A stretch of DNA of 64,000 bases. It comes from Ixodes scapularis. Taxonomy: Eukaryota; Arthropoda; Arachnida; Ixodida; Ixodidae. Positions 22,325-33,856 of the stretch are shown piece by piece (position 1 is the first letter of the stretch; each line of letters starts with the position of its first letter). The stretch is taken from the NCBI RefSeq assembly GCF_016920785.2, contig NW_024609958.1, forward strand, positions 1,612,001 through 1,676,000, written 5' to 3'. The translations under genes were made by a program, and so were the position numbers. The notes beneath the pieces are model-generated. The model made no database searches and was not told where the DNA came from. It saw only the letters and a program-made list of their open reading frames with translations.

Positions 22325-25300
22325 ATACATCAACCGTGGCAATATTTGATTTACTTTATGTCCTTCCTTCATGTTAGTCAGATCAAAACCTAGGTTGCAC
22401 TGTTCTGACTTTTTCCCATCTCACTGAGGTATATCATAAAGAGCAGGGGAGACAATGGCCAAACCTGTCTGAGATATCTTTTTATTGCTGCTGGTCTTGT
22501 AGTTTCGGCTTCCCATGTTATAATCACCCCTATTCTCCATATAAACCCATTCTAGAAACTTAACCGTGGTTCCCTCTCGCCCATATCCCTTCAATTGGTT
22601 CCAGAGTTTTTCCTGATTCACATTGTCATATGCCCCTTTGATGTTTAAAAATGCTACCCATAATGGCCTTTGACTTGTCATTGCTATCTCTATGCACTGA
22701 GTGATTATGAATACATTTTCATCCAGTCGTCTACCTTTCCTGAAACCATTTAAGCTCCCCCAGAATCTGTTTTCTCTTTGCCCATTCTTCCATTCTTCTT
22801 TTTACAATTTGCATAGCTAATCTGTATATTTCTGAAGTTACTGTGATTGGTCGGTATGATTTGACACTGTCTTTTTCTCCCTTGCCCTTATATAATAATC
22901 TCATCCTGCTCAATTTCCAGTCCACTGGGTACCTCCCTCCCATAAGTATCTGGTCAATCACCTGCCTTAGTTTCAATTTGCTTGTTTTGCCTAGAACTTT
23001 TATCAATCTCATTGGTATGCCGTCTGGACCTGTTTCAGTGCCAGCCAGAACCTTTCCTTCTACTTTTTTTCCATTCCTCTGTGGTCCTTTCCTCTTCCTC
23101 ACTATGATCCTCCGCGTGTGTTGTGTAGACGCTACCATTCCCTACGACCTGATTTGATTCTAACTCCGAAAATACTGCTTCGATTTTATGTCTAATGTAT
23201 TCTCCTGCCTCATCCCCTTCTACCTTTGTCCCTTCCTGTGTTGTTAGTGCCTGCTGGTATGCCTCGGTCATTTTCCCCTGTGCACTTATGCGTTCCCAGA
23301 ATCTTTTTGCCGCATTCCTATCCTTTTGGCTTATCTCTATCATCCACTGGACCCCTGCTCTCCCAATTTTGGCCTGTATTAATGCTAATGTCTCCTGCTT
23401 TCTTTCCTGAAATTCCTCCCATTTTGTCGCTACTTCGGCTAGTGTGGCCCCCTTTTTCTTTGCCCATCTGTGTTCTTTAGATGCCGCTTGGCGTCTCGAT
23501 ATTGCTGCCTTAACCTCTTTATCCCACCACCTTTTGGGCTTGCGTTTTAGTTTTCTTCATCCTTGTTTGATTCAATATTTCTCTAACTCTCTTTTGAAAA
23601 CACTTAGTCTTCATATGTCCATTCTCTTTCCGGTTCCTTGGATACAATGTTCTCGATCTGCTTAGACGCCTCTTGTAACTGTTTAACATTTAAGTTATTC
23701 CTACCCTCTTGTTCTTGATTTTGCATTTCTGGTTTTATTGTGCCAAATCTGATTTTGATTCTCTTATGATCGCTCCCCACACCTTAGACCTACATACCTC
23801 CTAATCTGTTGTATATTTTACGCGACATTAAACAGTAGTCAATAGTCGAGTGCGAGTTCTTTCTTTCCCGTGCTATTTTTCCATCACATTTCACCTGAGC
23901 GTTAACCCATTAACATTAACCCATTAACCTTTGCAGAACGTCCTCCCTGTTGTATCTGTATGTCCATCTAAGTCTTCCAAATATGCCTTCACGTCCCCCA
24001 AGATAAATATTTCCTTGCTAGTGCCAATTTCCCTAACGTCTCCTGATACACATGTCAAGTGTTCTGCATTTTCCTCCCCTGCATCACCGCCTGTTTTTAG
24101 ATAAACAAAACCCAGGGTTGTGTCCAAACGCCCAATATTGCCTTACCCACATGTGTTCCCTGCAGCCCTCTCGTTCCCTTTCCCATTCCTGAACCTTAAC
24201 TAACACCCCTAATCCCCCTCCCTTGTGTTCCCCATTGGCCCGGTTGCATCCCATCCAATGATATCCCGGTATGTATAATGGTTCTTCCATATCCTTCAGA
24301 TATGTTTCTGCTAATCCATACACTGCAAAGTTGTCGCTTTCTAATCGCTCCTCAATCTCCTCCCACTTTATTCTGTTCCTGCCCTCCTGCGTGTTTATGA
24401 ACGCTGTTTCTTTTTCCTAGTCCTGCAAGGCTTCCTCTCACCCTCCCAAACCCTCCCCCCTGTATCTACATTTTGGCCCTCATTTACACCGGCGCCCTCA
24501 GGGCTCCGGGGCTCCGCAAAAAATGTATGATGTGGCATCCAATCCTTTCGCCTACCGTGCTCCCAGTGGTTCCACTGTAGTGGATGCCCATTGTAAAAGG
24601 GTCGGAGCGAGCTTCGTGCACCGCCCTGTTTACTTTCATTACTCCATACTCAAATCGTCGGCTCAACCCCCTTATCACCCGGTTAGCTTCCACCACCCGC
24701 TTCTCTATTTGCAAAGACTGTCCCCAGACCTCTGGGACGGTGCATATTTGCACATGCACAGTCTCAGAGACGTCCCTCAGCTTACGTAACCCCTGCTCTG
24801 TCTGCCTGGCGAGGTTCTGGCTCCGTCCCTTTAACACATCATTTAGTCCTGCGTGTACAAACACTAGCTTCTCTCCTTCCCTGTTTTTCCACACCTCCAC
24901 CTTCGCTTTGGCCATAGCATCTACCATGCACTTTCCTGACTGAGCCATACGGTTACCCTCCCATCCCCTTTCACCCTGTCCAGCAGCCCCTCCTTAACCC
25001 TTGTTATGTTTGAGTCTTTTACCACCAGCACCCTCTTAACCCCCGACTGCCTGTCTTCACCCCCTCCAGCTCTCTGTGCTTTTTGTGCCTCAAGTTCTGC
25101 TGCCTTTCTCAAGCCCTGCTGTACTGCAGTACTATACAGCTTTGCAGGCTCCTTTCCTACGGAGTCAATCACCTCGTCACTATTTAACTGGCCCCCTTTG
25201 TCTGCCCCCCCCCCCCCCTCGCCGTCTTCTCTGCCACCTCACCTTTTTTCTTATTAACTACTGCTGTCAGTTGCTGCACCATCTCCTCATACTTCTTCTT

Positions 25301-25780
25301 ATGCTCTTCCAACTCCGCCTTCCACTCTTCCCCTAAGCTTCCCTACCTCTCGCTCAACCTCGGCTCTCTGTTCCTGTTATCGTCTCAGCTCTCCCGCCAC
25401 ACTCCCTACCTTACTTTCCCATTCCCTGGTCATCTCCACCACATCCGCTTCGGCCCTCTTATTCATATCTCCGACCTGCGCCTCGAGCTGAACCCGCTTC
25501 TCCCGCTCTACCCGTATCTCCCACTTCGACTCCTGAACCGTATCCGCCCATTCCCTTCCTATTCTCTCAAAACCAAGTTCTACCTTCTCGCAACTCCGAC
25601 AGGTAAAGTTGCTCTCTTTGGCTTCTGTTACAGTTTTGAGCTCCAACTCCATCATGCAGCACCAACGGCCACACTCTTCAGATTCTACATCGGGTCCCCC
25701 TTTTACATTAGCCTGCGCATTTTTCTTCCTTCGCATATTCACCGTTGCCTACGGACACACAGCGCGACCACACGAAAAAT
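22325..25780 (-). mobile_element. Degenerate LINE with ORF1 esterase-like part, endonuclease and half a reverse transcriptase
   Basis: Reading the minus strand from high to low coordinates: a Cys-containing coiled-coil N-terminus (25742-25377), a SGNH-type esterase-like region (LVVKDSNITRVKEGL near 25030; VFVHAGLNDVL near 24860), endonuclease fragments (IPGYHWMGCNRA near 24260; FILGDVKAYLEDLDG near 23980), and reverse transcriptase blocks (SRMRLLYKGKGEKDSVKSYR; FLNIKGAYDNVNQEKLW). Frameshifts and stops are frequent. The element stops at 22325, inside the catalytic box: LMY is present but the following ADD is not. 3' loss is unusual for LINEs. ORF1 with esterase is known from CR1-like elements. 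Confidence 0.8.
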
Positions 25781-25899
25781 ATCGCACCAAAACCAAAAAA
25801 GCCTGGGCAACGTCTCTGCCCACAAAACCAACTAGCCCGCCAAAAGTTTCAAACGTACAGGTGGTTTGGTCTTGTGACCCTACCTAAAAAGCCTGCTGT

Positions 25900-26112
25900 A
25901 ACCCAACTATCCTATCGCTACTTTAAAAACTGCTTTCTGCTACCTCATTAAACCACCAGAGTTAGAGCAAAAATGCTTTACAGCAGGGTGGTAAACCTGG
26001 AGGATCAACCCCAATGGGGTGTGCCCGCGCAACACCACCAATGAAGCAGATCCAACAAGCAAGCCTATCCTATCGCTACTTTAAAAAGTGCTTTCTAGTA
26101 CCCATAAACACA
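25900..26112. repeat. Local direct duplication of about 45 bp, 165 bp apart
   Basis: CTATCCTATCGCTACTTTAAAAA followed by GTGCTTTCT-like sequence occurs at about 25905 and again at about 26068. The duplicates flank a 110-bp stretch rich in CACC/GGTG. Confidence 0.65.
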
Positions 26113-26567
26113 CTCGCAACTAAACTAAATACACCAAATATTGCTTAGCTTCGCAGGAGCTCTGGAAAACACGTCCTCTTTGTCAGCTGATAAGCAGCTG
26201 ACTGGTGAGACATATTGATGCCTATTTCGGAACACAGAAAGGGAAGGTAGTGAGCTTTGGTAATAGCACACTCATTCGTGTTTTCTTTTTCATGTCTTGT
26301 CATAAAGTGGAGCCAAAGGTTTTTTTTTTTTTTTTTTTTTTCACATTGCTCGGCTGCCCGAGGTTGCAAATATTTGTACAAAACATGGGAGTGCACAGCA
26401 GTATACTTCCTTCATACTTGGCGATGTCGAATTTAAAAATTGTCAAATGGTTCATTAAGGTCAAGCTTTCATGAAACAATTTTTTTATATCATTATTAGT
26501 ATTTGATGTGTACAGCAATAATGGACCTCCTTTCTTAATGCTTATTCCAAAGCTGAAATTACTTCTC

Positions 26568-27056
26568 TTAAAGGGGCGCTCGGGAGCTTTCTAAGACGGC
26601 CTATTTATGGCCGTAACACATTCTATGTGCTCTAAGCATCCCAAATATTTAAGTTTAAATCATGTGCAGCTTAGTTCACTAATAAAAATGTGATAAAAGA
26701 TAGTGAATCTCAGACATACAAATGGCGGCACTGAACCCGGCCGAATGTAGGTGAGGAACGAACGGGGCTCATCAGACAATCACAAGCGATAGCTTCACGT
26801 CCGGACAAGCAGCCAACCAGCCCTGCTCGTCTGCACAAGAGGCCCTCGCTTGCAATCGACTGACAAGTGTCTTTCGCCGTTCCACCCTATTCGCCTTGAT
26901 TCGGTTCAACCGCATTCGCTATCTTTGATCACATTTTTTAATAGTGAAATAGGCCACACATGATTGTAAGTTTTGGACTTGTGGGATGTTAGAGCACATA
27001 GGTTGAGTTTGGGACATAAATAGGCCATCCTGGAATACTAGAGACTGCCCCTTTAA
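26568..27056. mobile_element. MITE with TTAAAGGGGC ends just upstream of the BEN exon
   Basis: TTAAAGGGGCGCTC at the left and GACTGCCCCTTTAA at the right are inverted. Internal sequence CTCTAAGCATCCCAAATATTT matches the repeats at 21858 and 42671, so this is one family of interspersed elements. Confidence 0.65.
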
Positions 27057-27190
27057 TTTATTTCATTTTTTTATATATATCTACAGTTCAGCATTTCAGT
27101 GAAACAAAGCAGGAACATGATTGCAGATGAAAGTGGAGAGTCCATTTGTGTTGCCTGTATTTCTCCACTTTTTGTGCATTTTCTTGACAG

Positions 27191-27338
27191 TGTTACTCAC
27201 TGCAGATTCATCTTGGACCTGGCATCAAAATGCGAGAGGCAGCATTTACACACGCTGTGGAAAAGGCTGCCACTCCTGGCCGCTCTCTCAGAATGGTCAG
27301 CCAATCACTGTGGGAGCCTGCGGAGCTCTTGGACAAGG
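27191..27338 (+). CDS. BEN-domain exon (N-terminal half of the domain)
   Basis: A strong acceptor (TTTGTGCATTTTCTTGACAG) opens a phase-0 frame encoding IHLGPGIKMREAAFTHAV, then ATPGRSLRMVSQSLW and EPAELLDK. BEN domains have a 'lG.gv.v....w', helix, 'lvr.l...lf..eeL' layout, which this follows. I end the exon at 27338 with donor GG/GTGTGT in phase 1. It then joins VRGTKRSDK in the next exon, in agreement with the usual 'eLa..SvrGtksn' order. Without splicing the frame meets TAG at 27371. BEN proteins bind DNA or chromatin. Confidence 0.6.
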
Positions 27339-27501
27339 GTGTGTCAGGGCAAGCCTGCAGGCATCTCCTCTAGGAGGGTGTGGTGGGAAAACAGCCCCTA
27401 CCACACCAGGTGGGTATTTCTGATCAACCTGGAAGGGCACAGCACCTGTTGTAACTGCTGTGCTTAGCTCTGAACAAAAAAAAAATTTGGTTATGGGAAT
27501 A

Positions 27502-28619
27502 CAGTCGAACCTCGATATAACGAACTTCAATGTAACGAAATCCTCGATTTAACGAAGTATTTTATTTTTCATAATTTCTTGCCCATAGACCCCATGTATT
27601 TTTAGTCTCTATATAACGAAGTCTATTTTGCTGCTATTTCAATATAACGAAGCGCCATTGCCATAAAAGGCAATAAATAAATAGACTCTAAAAAATAACT
27701 TCGCAAAAAAATTGTGGTTGAAAAAAAAAAATTATGCGCTAACGCGAGCGCTTTGATAGGTTACTTCACGGGGACAGGCCTTCCAACGTTCCTAGGCTGC
27801 CCGAGGATGCGGCGCCGGTAGCGCCGGCGAGGCATGCGGCAAAGCGGATTCCGCGGGGCTGGCCAGAAAATGCCGAGCAAAAAGTTAACACGGCATAACA
27901 GCATCACCACTGACATTCACTGATCATCATAGTCCACTGTACCGCGGGTAGCACGGGAGCCAACTTCAGCGGGGGAGCGACGTGATGGCGCGCTCGACCG
28001 CACGGGCAGTGTCATCTAGGAGAAGACCGGTTATCGTCTTGCGAGCGTGATGTAAAGCTGTAGTAAAGCAAAGGCGCAAGCACACTGTGGGCGCAAGGGG
28101 GCAAGTAAACTGTGCGGTCAAGAGTGCTGTGTAGGTTGGAAACATTGGCACCGCCTAAACTAAACAGCTTTATTTTTCAACCGGGCGGTTCACTCACGTG
28201 CTTGCTGCCATAAAGAAACGTAAAGTTCTTTCTTTGGATGAGAAAGCAAACGTTTTGGACGCCATCCTGAAGAAACTGCCGAGATCACGAGCACTCGGGA
28301 AGTGCTCGACGCAATGGACGTACTGAGGAGGTACACGGCGTCGCACGGGCAGCAAGATGCCGTGCAAGCGCTCTGGGCGCTCGAAGGCCGTATGACGGGT
28401 ATGACGCCGCTGCGGCTGTCGGACAAGGCGCAAGCAAAACTCGCGGACTACTTTGCCCCTAAATAAATGTCATTTTCGGTGAGTTTTCATACCCGTAAAA
28501 TGTTTCGGAACTTTTTTTTTTTTTTTTGCATGCTAAAGCCAAATTTCGATTTAGCGAAATTTCACTGTGACGAAGTAAATTGCGAATTTTACCGACTTCG
28601 TTACATCGAGGTTTAACTG
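27502..28619 (+). mobile_element. Internally deleted Tigger/pogo-type transposon, TA flanks
   Basis: Ends CAGTCGAACCTCGAT and its imperfect inverse ATCGAGGTTTAACTG are flanked by TA (27500-27501, 28620-28621), as for pogo/Tigger elements. Coding remnants are fused: the CENP-B-type helix-turn-helix start (AAIKKRKVLSLDEKANVL, from 28204) runs within 100 bp into a C-terminal-like segment (EVLDAMDVLRRY...KLADYFAPK, to 28466) in another frame. The catalytic DDE region is missing. Confidence 0.8.
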
Positions 28620-28644
28620 TATTTATACAGCGTGTAGTTGGTTT

Positions 28645-28712
28645 GCCATTAAAGTTGCGACGAGTCATACGCTGTAGATGAGCAGCGTGTGACTCGTCGC
28701 AACTTTAATGGC
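28645..28712. repeat. 68-bp near-perfect hairpin
   Basis: GCCATTAAAGTTGCGACGAG and its inverse CTCGTCGCAACTTTAATGGC flank a short centre containing TACGCTG/CAGCGTG. The arms are about 30 bp. It directly abuts the Tigger-like element. Confidence 0.75.
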
Positions 28713-28809
28713 AGACATAATGTTTGTATAGTGTGAGTTATGATTTACTATGATTTGAGATTTTTATGAACCTGTTGTTGATTTTGCCTTGTGCAGCACA
28801 CATGTACAG

Positions 28810-28871
28810 TGAGAGGCACTAAGAGGTCAGACAAGGTGAATGTGGACAGAGAAGGAGAAATGCCACTTGGG
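28810..28871 (+). CDS. BEN-domain exon (middle)
   Basis: After acceptor ACATGTACAG, phase 1 completes Val and reads VRGTKRSDKVNVDREGEMPLG, matching the BEN segment between helices that leads to 'kp.L.p.kl.ai'. A possible donor GGG/GTGCAG is at 28871/28872. That donor leaves phase 0, whereas the next exon needs phase 1, so either the donor is misplaced or this copy is decaying. Confidence 0.45.
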
Positions 28872-28921
28872 GTGCAGTGCTTTCTTTGCTCACTGGGAGC
28901 GAGGCCACGATGTTCGATCTG

Positions 28922-30497
28922 CAGTCAAACCTGATATTATCGAGCCCGGTTAATTTAAGGGCACATGGTGAGGTAAAATTGAAAAAAAAATCGATTTTAG
29001 TTTTTTTCGCAATTTGGAAAGTTTAGCTCTTTCTGCACATTTTCCATTGTCCCAGTGTTTTTGGAAAGCTATATTTCGGGCTGAAAATCACTTTTTCCGA
29101 AAGCAAGTAGCAGGTGACTACGCCTCCTTTTGGGATACACTCCCTGTTTATCGATGAATTCTCCAACAAAACAAAATCAACACAAGACCTAAAAGCTTGT
29201 CCAGTAACAGATAATCTAAAAAAATTATTTTGAAACTATTGCATAGCTTTTTTTCAACCAAGACAATCACGAGACGCTGTGCACGTTTTTCCCAGGTGTT
29301 TAACGTGTGTACATTCAAGTGTTTGTGTTTTCATAACGACAAATTGGCGCCATTGAATGCTGTTCCTTTATTCAATGGTGGCAGCATTGCACAAGCCAAT
29401 GTTTTGAAGTTTTGTGGATGGAACCCTGTTTGGAAAGCCGTCAAGTGGCTGAGGGAAGTTGACATCACTCTAATATACTTTACGGACCAAGCGACATGGC
29501 AGGTCACAAAAGAGGCCCGGCAAGCAATGCGATAAGCCTAAAGGCAAAGATATGACTTTAGCAATGCCTTTCAAGCTGGCGGCTATTGAAAAAATGACTG
29601 TAAGGCTGTTGGTGCCAATAGAAATTCGTTATTCACCAGTTTTTTTACTTTAAACTCAATTATCTCAAAACAGTGTTTTTTAGTACATAGGTACCATTTT
29701 TTCCTTAACCTGAGATTATAGAGGGTTGATTTTTTATTCCTACACATACATGGATGTTCAAAAATACTGAACTAAAATTAAAAATGTGCACCTAGCAGTT
29801 TTTGAGTTATAAAGTTTTTAATAGATGAAAAAAACTAAAATTTCAGTACTAGAATAAAAAAATATTTAAAAAAACTTATTTTAGATTGATTCAAATAATT
29901 CTAGTTCAGTGGATAAAACACAATGTTTCGAACAAAATGATATATGCATGACAGAAATACTCCTAATAGTCACCGAGAAAACTGTTTCTCAACATGGCCT
30001 CAAATGCATGGGGAGTATAGGACTTACCTTGTGCCCTTAAACTATTTGTAAATGGACCGGTAGCTGCAATACAAATGCATAGCGAAAAATGCAATTACAT
30101 CGAACGAAAATTGCAGCGTCTCTCCATGGACCGATCTGCCAAGAGCGCTGTTTAGCTCTGCAAGCTGGCTTTCCCTCTGCTAGAGAATCATTTTTGGGGG
30201 AGAGCCAGCTTGCAGAGAAAGCTGGCTTTTTTTCTTTTGAGCAGCCGTGTCGGCCGCCCAGGAGTTAAAAAAGGTCTTGTGGGGGGAGAGAGTGAGCCGG
30301 TAAACGAAGAAGCGGCCACTATATAACTGCAGTCGGCGTCCCTCATGATGTACAGATGCCCCTTCGAGCGTGGACAACTTTTCAAAATGTGGCGTGCTTG
30401 TTCGTTGTCAAATTCATTAAAACTTCTATAGAGAATTGCCCGCTATATCAAAGTGGTAGACGGTTTTTTGAGAGTTTGATATAGTCAGGTTTGACTG
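28922..30497. mobile_element. Second Tigger-like element carrying a nested insertion
   Basis: CAGTCAAACCTGATATTAT and the right-end inverse ATATAGTCAGGTTTGACTG mark the outer element, whose flanks read TG on both sides. Inside it, 28959-30036 begins GGGCACATGGTGAGG and ends CCTTGTGCCC, and is flanked by TTAA on both sides (28955-28958, 30037-30040), so a second element has landed in the first. No recognised transposase is present. Confidence 0.7.
28959..30036. mobile_element. Nested TTAA-flanked element
   Basis: The 1078-bp insert has short inverted ends GGGCACA / TGTGCCC and TTAA on both sides, the target duplication of piggyBac-type and Kolobok-type elements. An open frame at 29230-29535 (101 codons) has no domain I recognise. 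A TTAA duplication is common by chance in AT-rich DNA, so the class is tentative. Confidence 0.5.
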
Positions 30498-30679
30498 TGT
30501 TATGTTGCCCACAGGTAGGCGAAATCAGATAGAACGTGGGAGGCCGGGCCGAGTGATAAATTGACTGATTATCAGGCTCGACACGACATAACCTCTTGTT
30601 CGCTGTTGTAGTTGTGATTTTATTATTTTAAGGTTTTTTTTATGAATAACTGCTCGTGTATTTCTTTTATGCACTGCAG

Positions 30680-30830
30680 GTTTTATCACGCAATACCGAC
30701 TTGCCGAAGCCATCATCTTAGCCATCCAGATGTGCTGGCAAAAGTGGCATGGAAGAAAAGAGCCATGGACAGCCCAGTCTGCATGAGAATGTTTGCGAGT
30801 GGTGCATGTTGGGAAAAAAATAAAATAGTA
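30680..30830 (+). CDS. BEN-domain terminal exon with polyadenylation signal
   Basis: Acceptor TTTTATGCACTGCAG. In phase 1 the frame reads FITQYRLAEAIILAIQMC and then WQKWHGRKEPW, ending at TGA 30784-30786. The 'RL.eAI..ai....' helix is the expected end of a BEN domain. AATAAA (30819-30824) follows 33 bp after the stop. Together with 27191 and 28810 this forms one split BEN domain on the + strand. The Tigger-like elements lie in its introns. Confidence 0.55.
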
Positions 30831-31004
30831 AGTTCCATTCTCTTTGTAGTTTTGTTTCATGGCAGAATGAACACCTAAACCTGCAAAATATTAGCAGTCT
30901 TTTTGCACAATTTGCTAGCTGTTGTCATCAGCAGTCCTTTCTGCATCTAAATTATATCGTGCATGCATGACCAGGTCACCCCAGAAGACACTAGGTCGGC
31001 CGGA

Positions 31005-31228
31005 TCACATCAGAACACGTCAGGATACTAGAACACGTCAGCACACTAGAACACGTCAGCACACTAGAACACGTCAGGATACTAGAACACGTCAGGATAC
31101 TAGAACACGTCAGCACACTAGAACACACCAGGGCACCAGAACACGCCAAGACCCGTGTCTGAATTTCCGCTCTGATGTAAACGTCAGAAACACACCAGAC
31201 CCGGGCTGGTGGATTTTTCAATAGGGTA
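31005..31228 (-). repeat. Short-period array (GAACACGTCAG) joined to the CCCTATTGAAAAATCC end
   Basis: Units AGAACACGTCAGNANACT repeat about eight times, then the sequence ends with GGTGGATTTTTCAATAGGGTA, the inverse of the 16341 entry motif. This is the same element family, in opposite orientation. Confidence 0.7.
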
Positions 31229-31530
31229 TAACTGTGGAGGGGAGGGGGACACAGGCAGCAGCCACATCTTTTTTCTGCGTGCACCTCGACCAAGTCGTAT
31301 CAATGTGGGTTGTGGGGACCTGCACCTGCATGTCTTGGCACAGAAGTCCGCCGAGCACAGCGATTTCTGTGCCAAGGACATGAAGGCCACAAGACATTTT
31401 TCAAAGAATTGGGCGGCTGGCAGGACTAGTGGGCAGCAAAACCACTGCCACCCACCGTGGGAAAAACCCTGGTTACATGTGATCAATATTGTCCATACAG
31501 TTTTCAGAAGGGTGCTGTAAGTCACATCAA
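31229..31530. other. Open frames without an assigned gene
   Basis: A + frame runs to TAA at 31520 after an acceptor-like CTTGGCACAG near 31312, and a minus frame overlaps it. Neither shows a family signature. It lies beyond the BEN polyadenylation signal, so it is probably not part of that gene. Confidence 0.25.
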
Positions 31531-31539
31531 GTTTGCTTT

Positions 31540-33830
31540 TCTCTCAGACCATGCTAGATTTTAAAAACTGAACTATTTACTTGCCAGCAAAAAACATGTG
31601 CAGCCAACTCCACAAAAATGACTTTTTCAAAGTGACTAATCGTCAAAAACTGCTCCACGTTGTACAATTCCAAATGTAGTTCCTGAAAAAAAAAGACAAA
31701 CACGAATGACAATCTATACAAATGAGAGTTGCTTAAATCGTAGCTGGCTATAACTATCCAAGGTAATCCTGCAATACAATGGCCACAGGAGACAGCCAGA
31801 AATCAGCTGACTTGTGCTCCAAGAAATTCCTACAAACAAGACTTAAGAACCATGCAGTTCCCTTTACTTAAAGCTTACCTTATAATGTGCTAGAATATAC
31901 AAGAAAACAGATTTCAAATCTTAGAGCAAGACCTTGTAGGCGTCGACATAAACTAAGCGAAAAAATTATGCAGTTAGAGGACCCTTACAATATTTGTCGC
32001 CTTGGGCAAGATACTTTACATAAAAAGACTAGCTAATTAAGCTAGTTAAGAAAAACATAGCCTATAATAGTTACTCCTAAGAGGTAATTCCATTATCTTA
32101 CTTTACTTCTATTAAACAAATAAACAAGGAAAACTAGGAACCGACTATGCTCAGGTTTTTTGCACAAAGTGCCTGTATCAGTGTTATTACATCTTATACT
32201 GAAGCAGCAGTTGCTTTTCTAAATTTCCATCCAAAAGTTTTACGTTACTGAAGGCAAGCACATCCATTTCCATCGCTGAACAAGCTTTCAACTGGCACAC
32301 TCGGTGGAATGGCTTGCATGCACAAGGATTTGTTCCTGGTTAAAACCTAAACAATACACAAAGCCATTGCCTCTGAGGTTACCTTTCTCCACCACTGCTC
32401 CTCACTGTAAGCACAACTTTTGGAGGGAGTTGAGAAAAAATATTCTCCTTGTTTATCTGCTGTCAATGTTTTCTCTGCATTGCGAGCCGTGCTTTGTCAT
32501 TGGCACTTGTCATCCATAATCCGAAGTGCATAATCTTTTTGGTCATTGTCTATCCATGACAATTTAGATATAAGGTATGCATCAGATCATGCTCCTCAAT
32601 GTAACTGTAATTAGAAAGATTAGAAAAATAACTCCAAAAGAACATTGCTACTTTTTTATTCAGTAAAAATAACGTGATACAGAACTTACTTCCCACAAAC
32701 TTAGCGTGTGACAGTTAGTGTTACCAAGAAAACAATTGTTACATCAATATGTTGCTTGCAACGTGTCACTACTTAATACTACCTGCGATTCAAATGTGGC
32801 AAGTTCATCGGCTACAAAAAGCCAGCAGCAGGTGACCTAGTATATATGTTTGAATTTAGCTATAGTAACTAGATTCAAATGAATTTAGCATATTAGGTTT
32901 GAATCTAGCTATAGTGAATAGTAACACCAGTTGGGGTCAAAACAATGTTACATGCGACGGACACTACTCCAAAACTTGTCGGAAGTGACACCAGCTGGAT
33001 CAGCATTGTCTCCCTCTCAGAGTCGTGCTTGATCTGTAATAACTCACTTTTTACTTACCATGAAAATACACCAGCGAAGTTGACTCCGTAACTCGACTTG
33101 TTCAAATAGTTAAATCATAAAACGTTGCTCTACATTTTGTATCTTCTGAAAAACAAGACATACACAAGACTGTCAGAATGCCAGTTAAAGCAAGTGAGAG
33201 TAGCTTAAACCGCAGTTGGCACTGGACATGCAAAGTAACCCTGCAGTCCAAGCATGGCTGCAGGAGGCTGCAAGAGATCAGCCAACTTGTGCCCTGAAAA
33301 ACCTCTACAAAACAAGAATAAACCATGCAGTTCCATTATGATGTTAACTCATAATCTGCTAAAATATGCATTAGAAAAAGGCTTGATACATGTTCGAACT
33401 GGGGCTTTAGGGGCAACATGTTAGATGTGGCTGATATTGCTACAACAGTTGTCGAAAAAGTGACATCAGCTACATCAGCGTTGCCTCCCCCTCAGGGACA
33501 TGCTCATTCTGTAAGAACTCAGACTGGGGACTTACCATAAAAAAAATACAAAAGCGAAGTTGACTCCGTAATTCAACTGGTTCAAATGGTTAAATCGTCA
33601 AACATAGCTCGACGTCTTGAGGTGCACACTGTATTTTCTGAAAAACAAGACACAAGATGGTCAGACTGTCAATTTAATCAGGTTAGAGCATCTTAAATAG
33701 CAGTTGGCACTGGACATGCTAAGTAATCATGCAGTGCAAGCATGGCTGCAGGTGGATGGCAGATTGGCCGACTTGTGCTTTGAAAAACCTCTATAAAACA
33801 AAAAGAAAGAACCATGAGGCTTCACTTAGT
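31540..33830 (-). repeat. Array of three diverged exon-like units
   Basis: Units near 31540-31890, 32930-33345 and 33415-33830 share the same order on the minus strand: acceptor plus a RFFxAQVG-like start, acceptor TTTTTCAG plus a short frame ending in FDDLTI-stop or FDD-stop, a donor ATG/GTAAGT (the 31.5-kb unit has a weaker version), and an EGDNADPAG / GGNADVADV-like frame. The last two elements also match exons 3-4 of the gene starting at 37866. They look like tandem exon duplications, now partly broken. Confidence 0.55.
33719..33790 (-). other. Candidate exon 5 of the minus-strand gene
   Basis: Acceptor TTGTTTTATAG is followed in phase 0 by 23 codons (RFFKAQVGQSAIHLQPC...) and TAG. Phase 0 agrees with the exit of exon 4 at 34905. 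The two other units of the array carry the same acceptor but hit stops sooner, so this is tentative. Confidence 0.3.
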
Positions 33831-33856
33831 TCAAAGCTTAAAAGTTACTATTTAAA

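Noticed and set aside
27127..27423. Apparent signal peptide plus Cys-rich protein (hydrophobic start, several Cys)
   Set aside because: The hydrophobic part is the T-rich polypyrimidine tract before a strong acceptor at 27190, and another frame of the same exon matches a BEN domain with a consistent junction to the next exon.
28794..28935. Zinc-finger-like reading (C-x2-C-x8-C-x2-C) of the BEN middle exon region
   Set aside because: The reading continues into the end of a transposon and depends on not splicing at 28871; the BEN reading explains the conserved part better.
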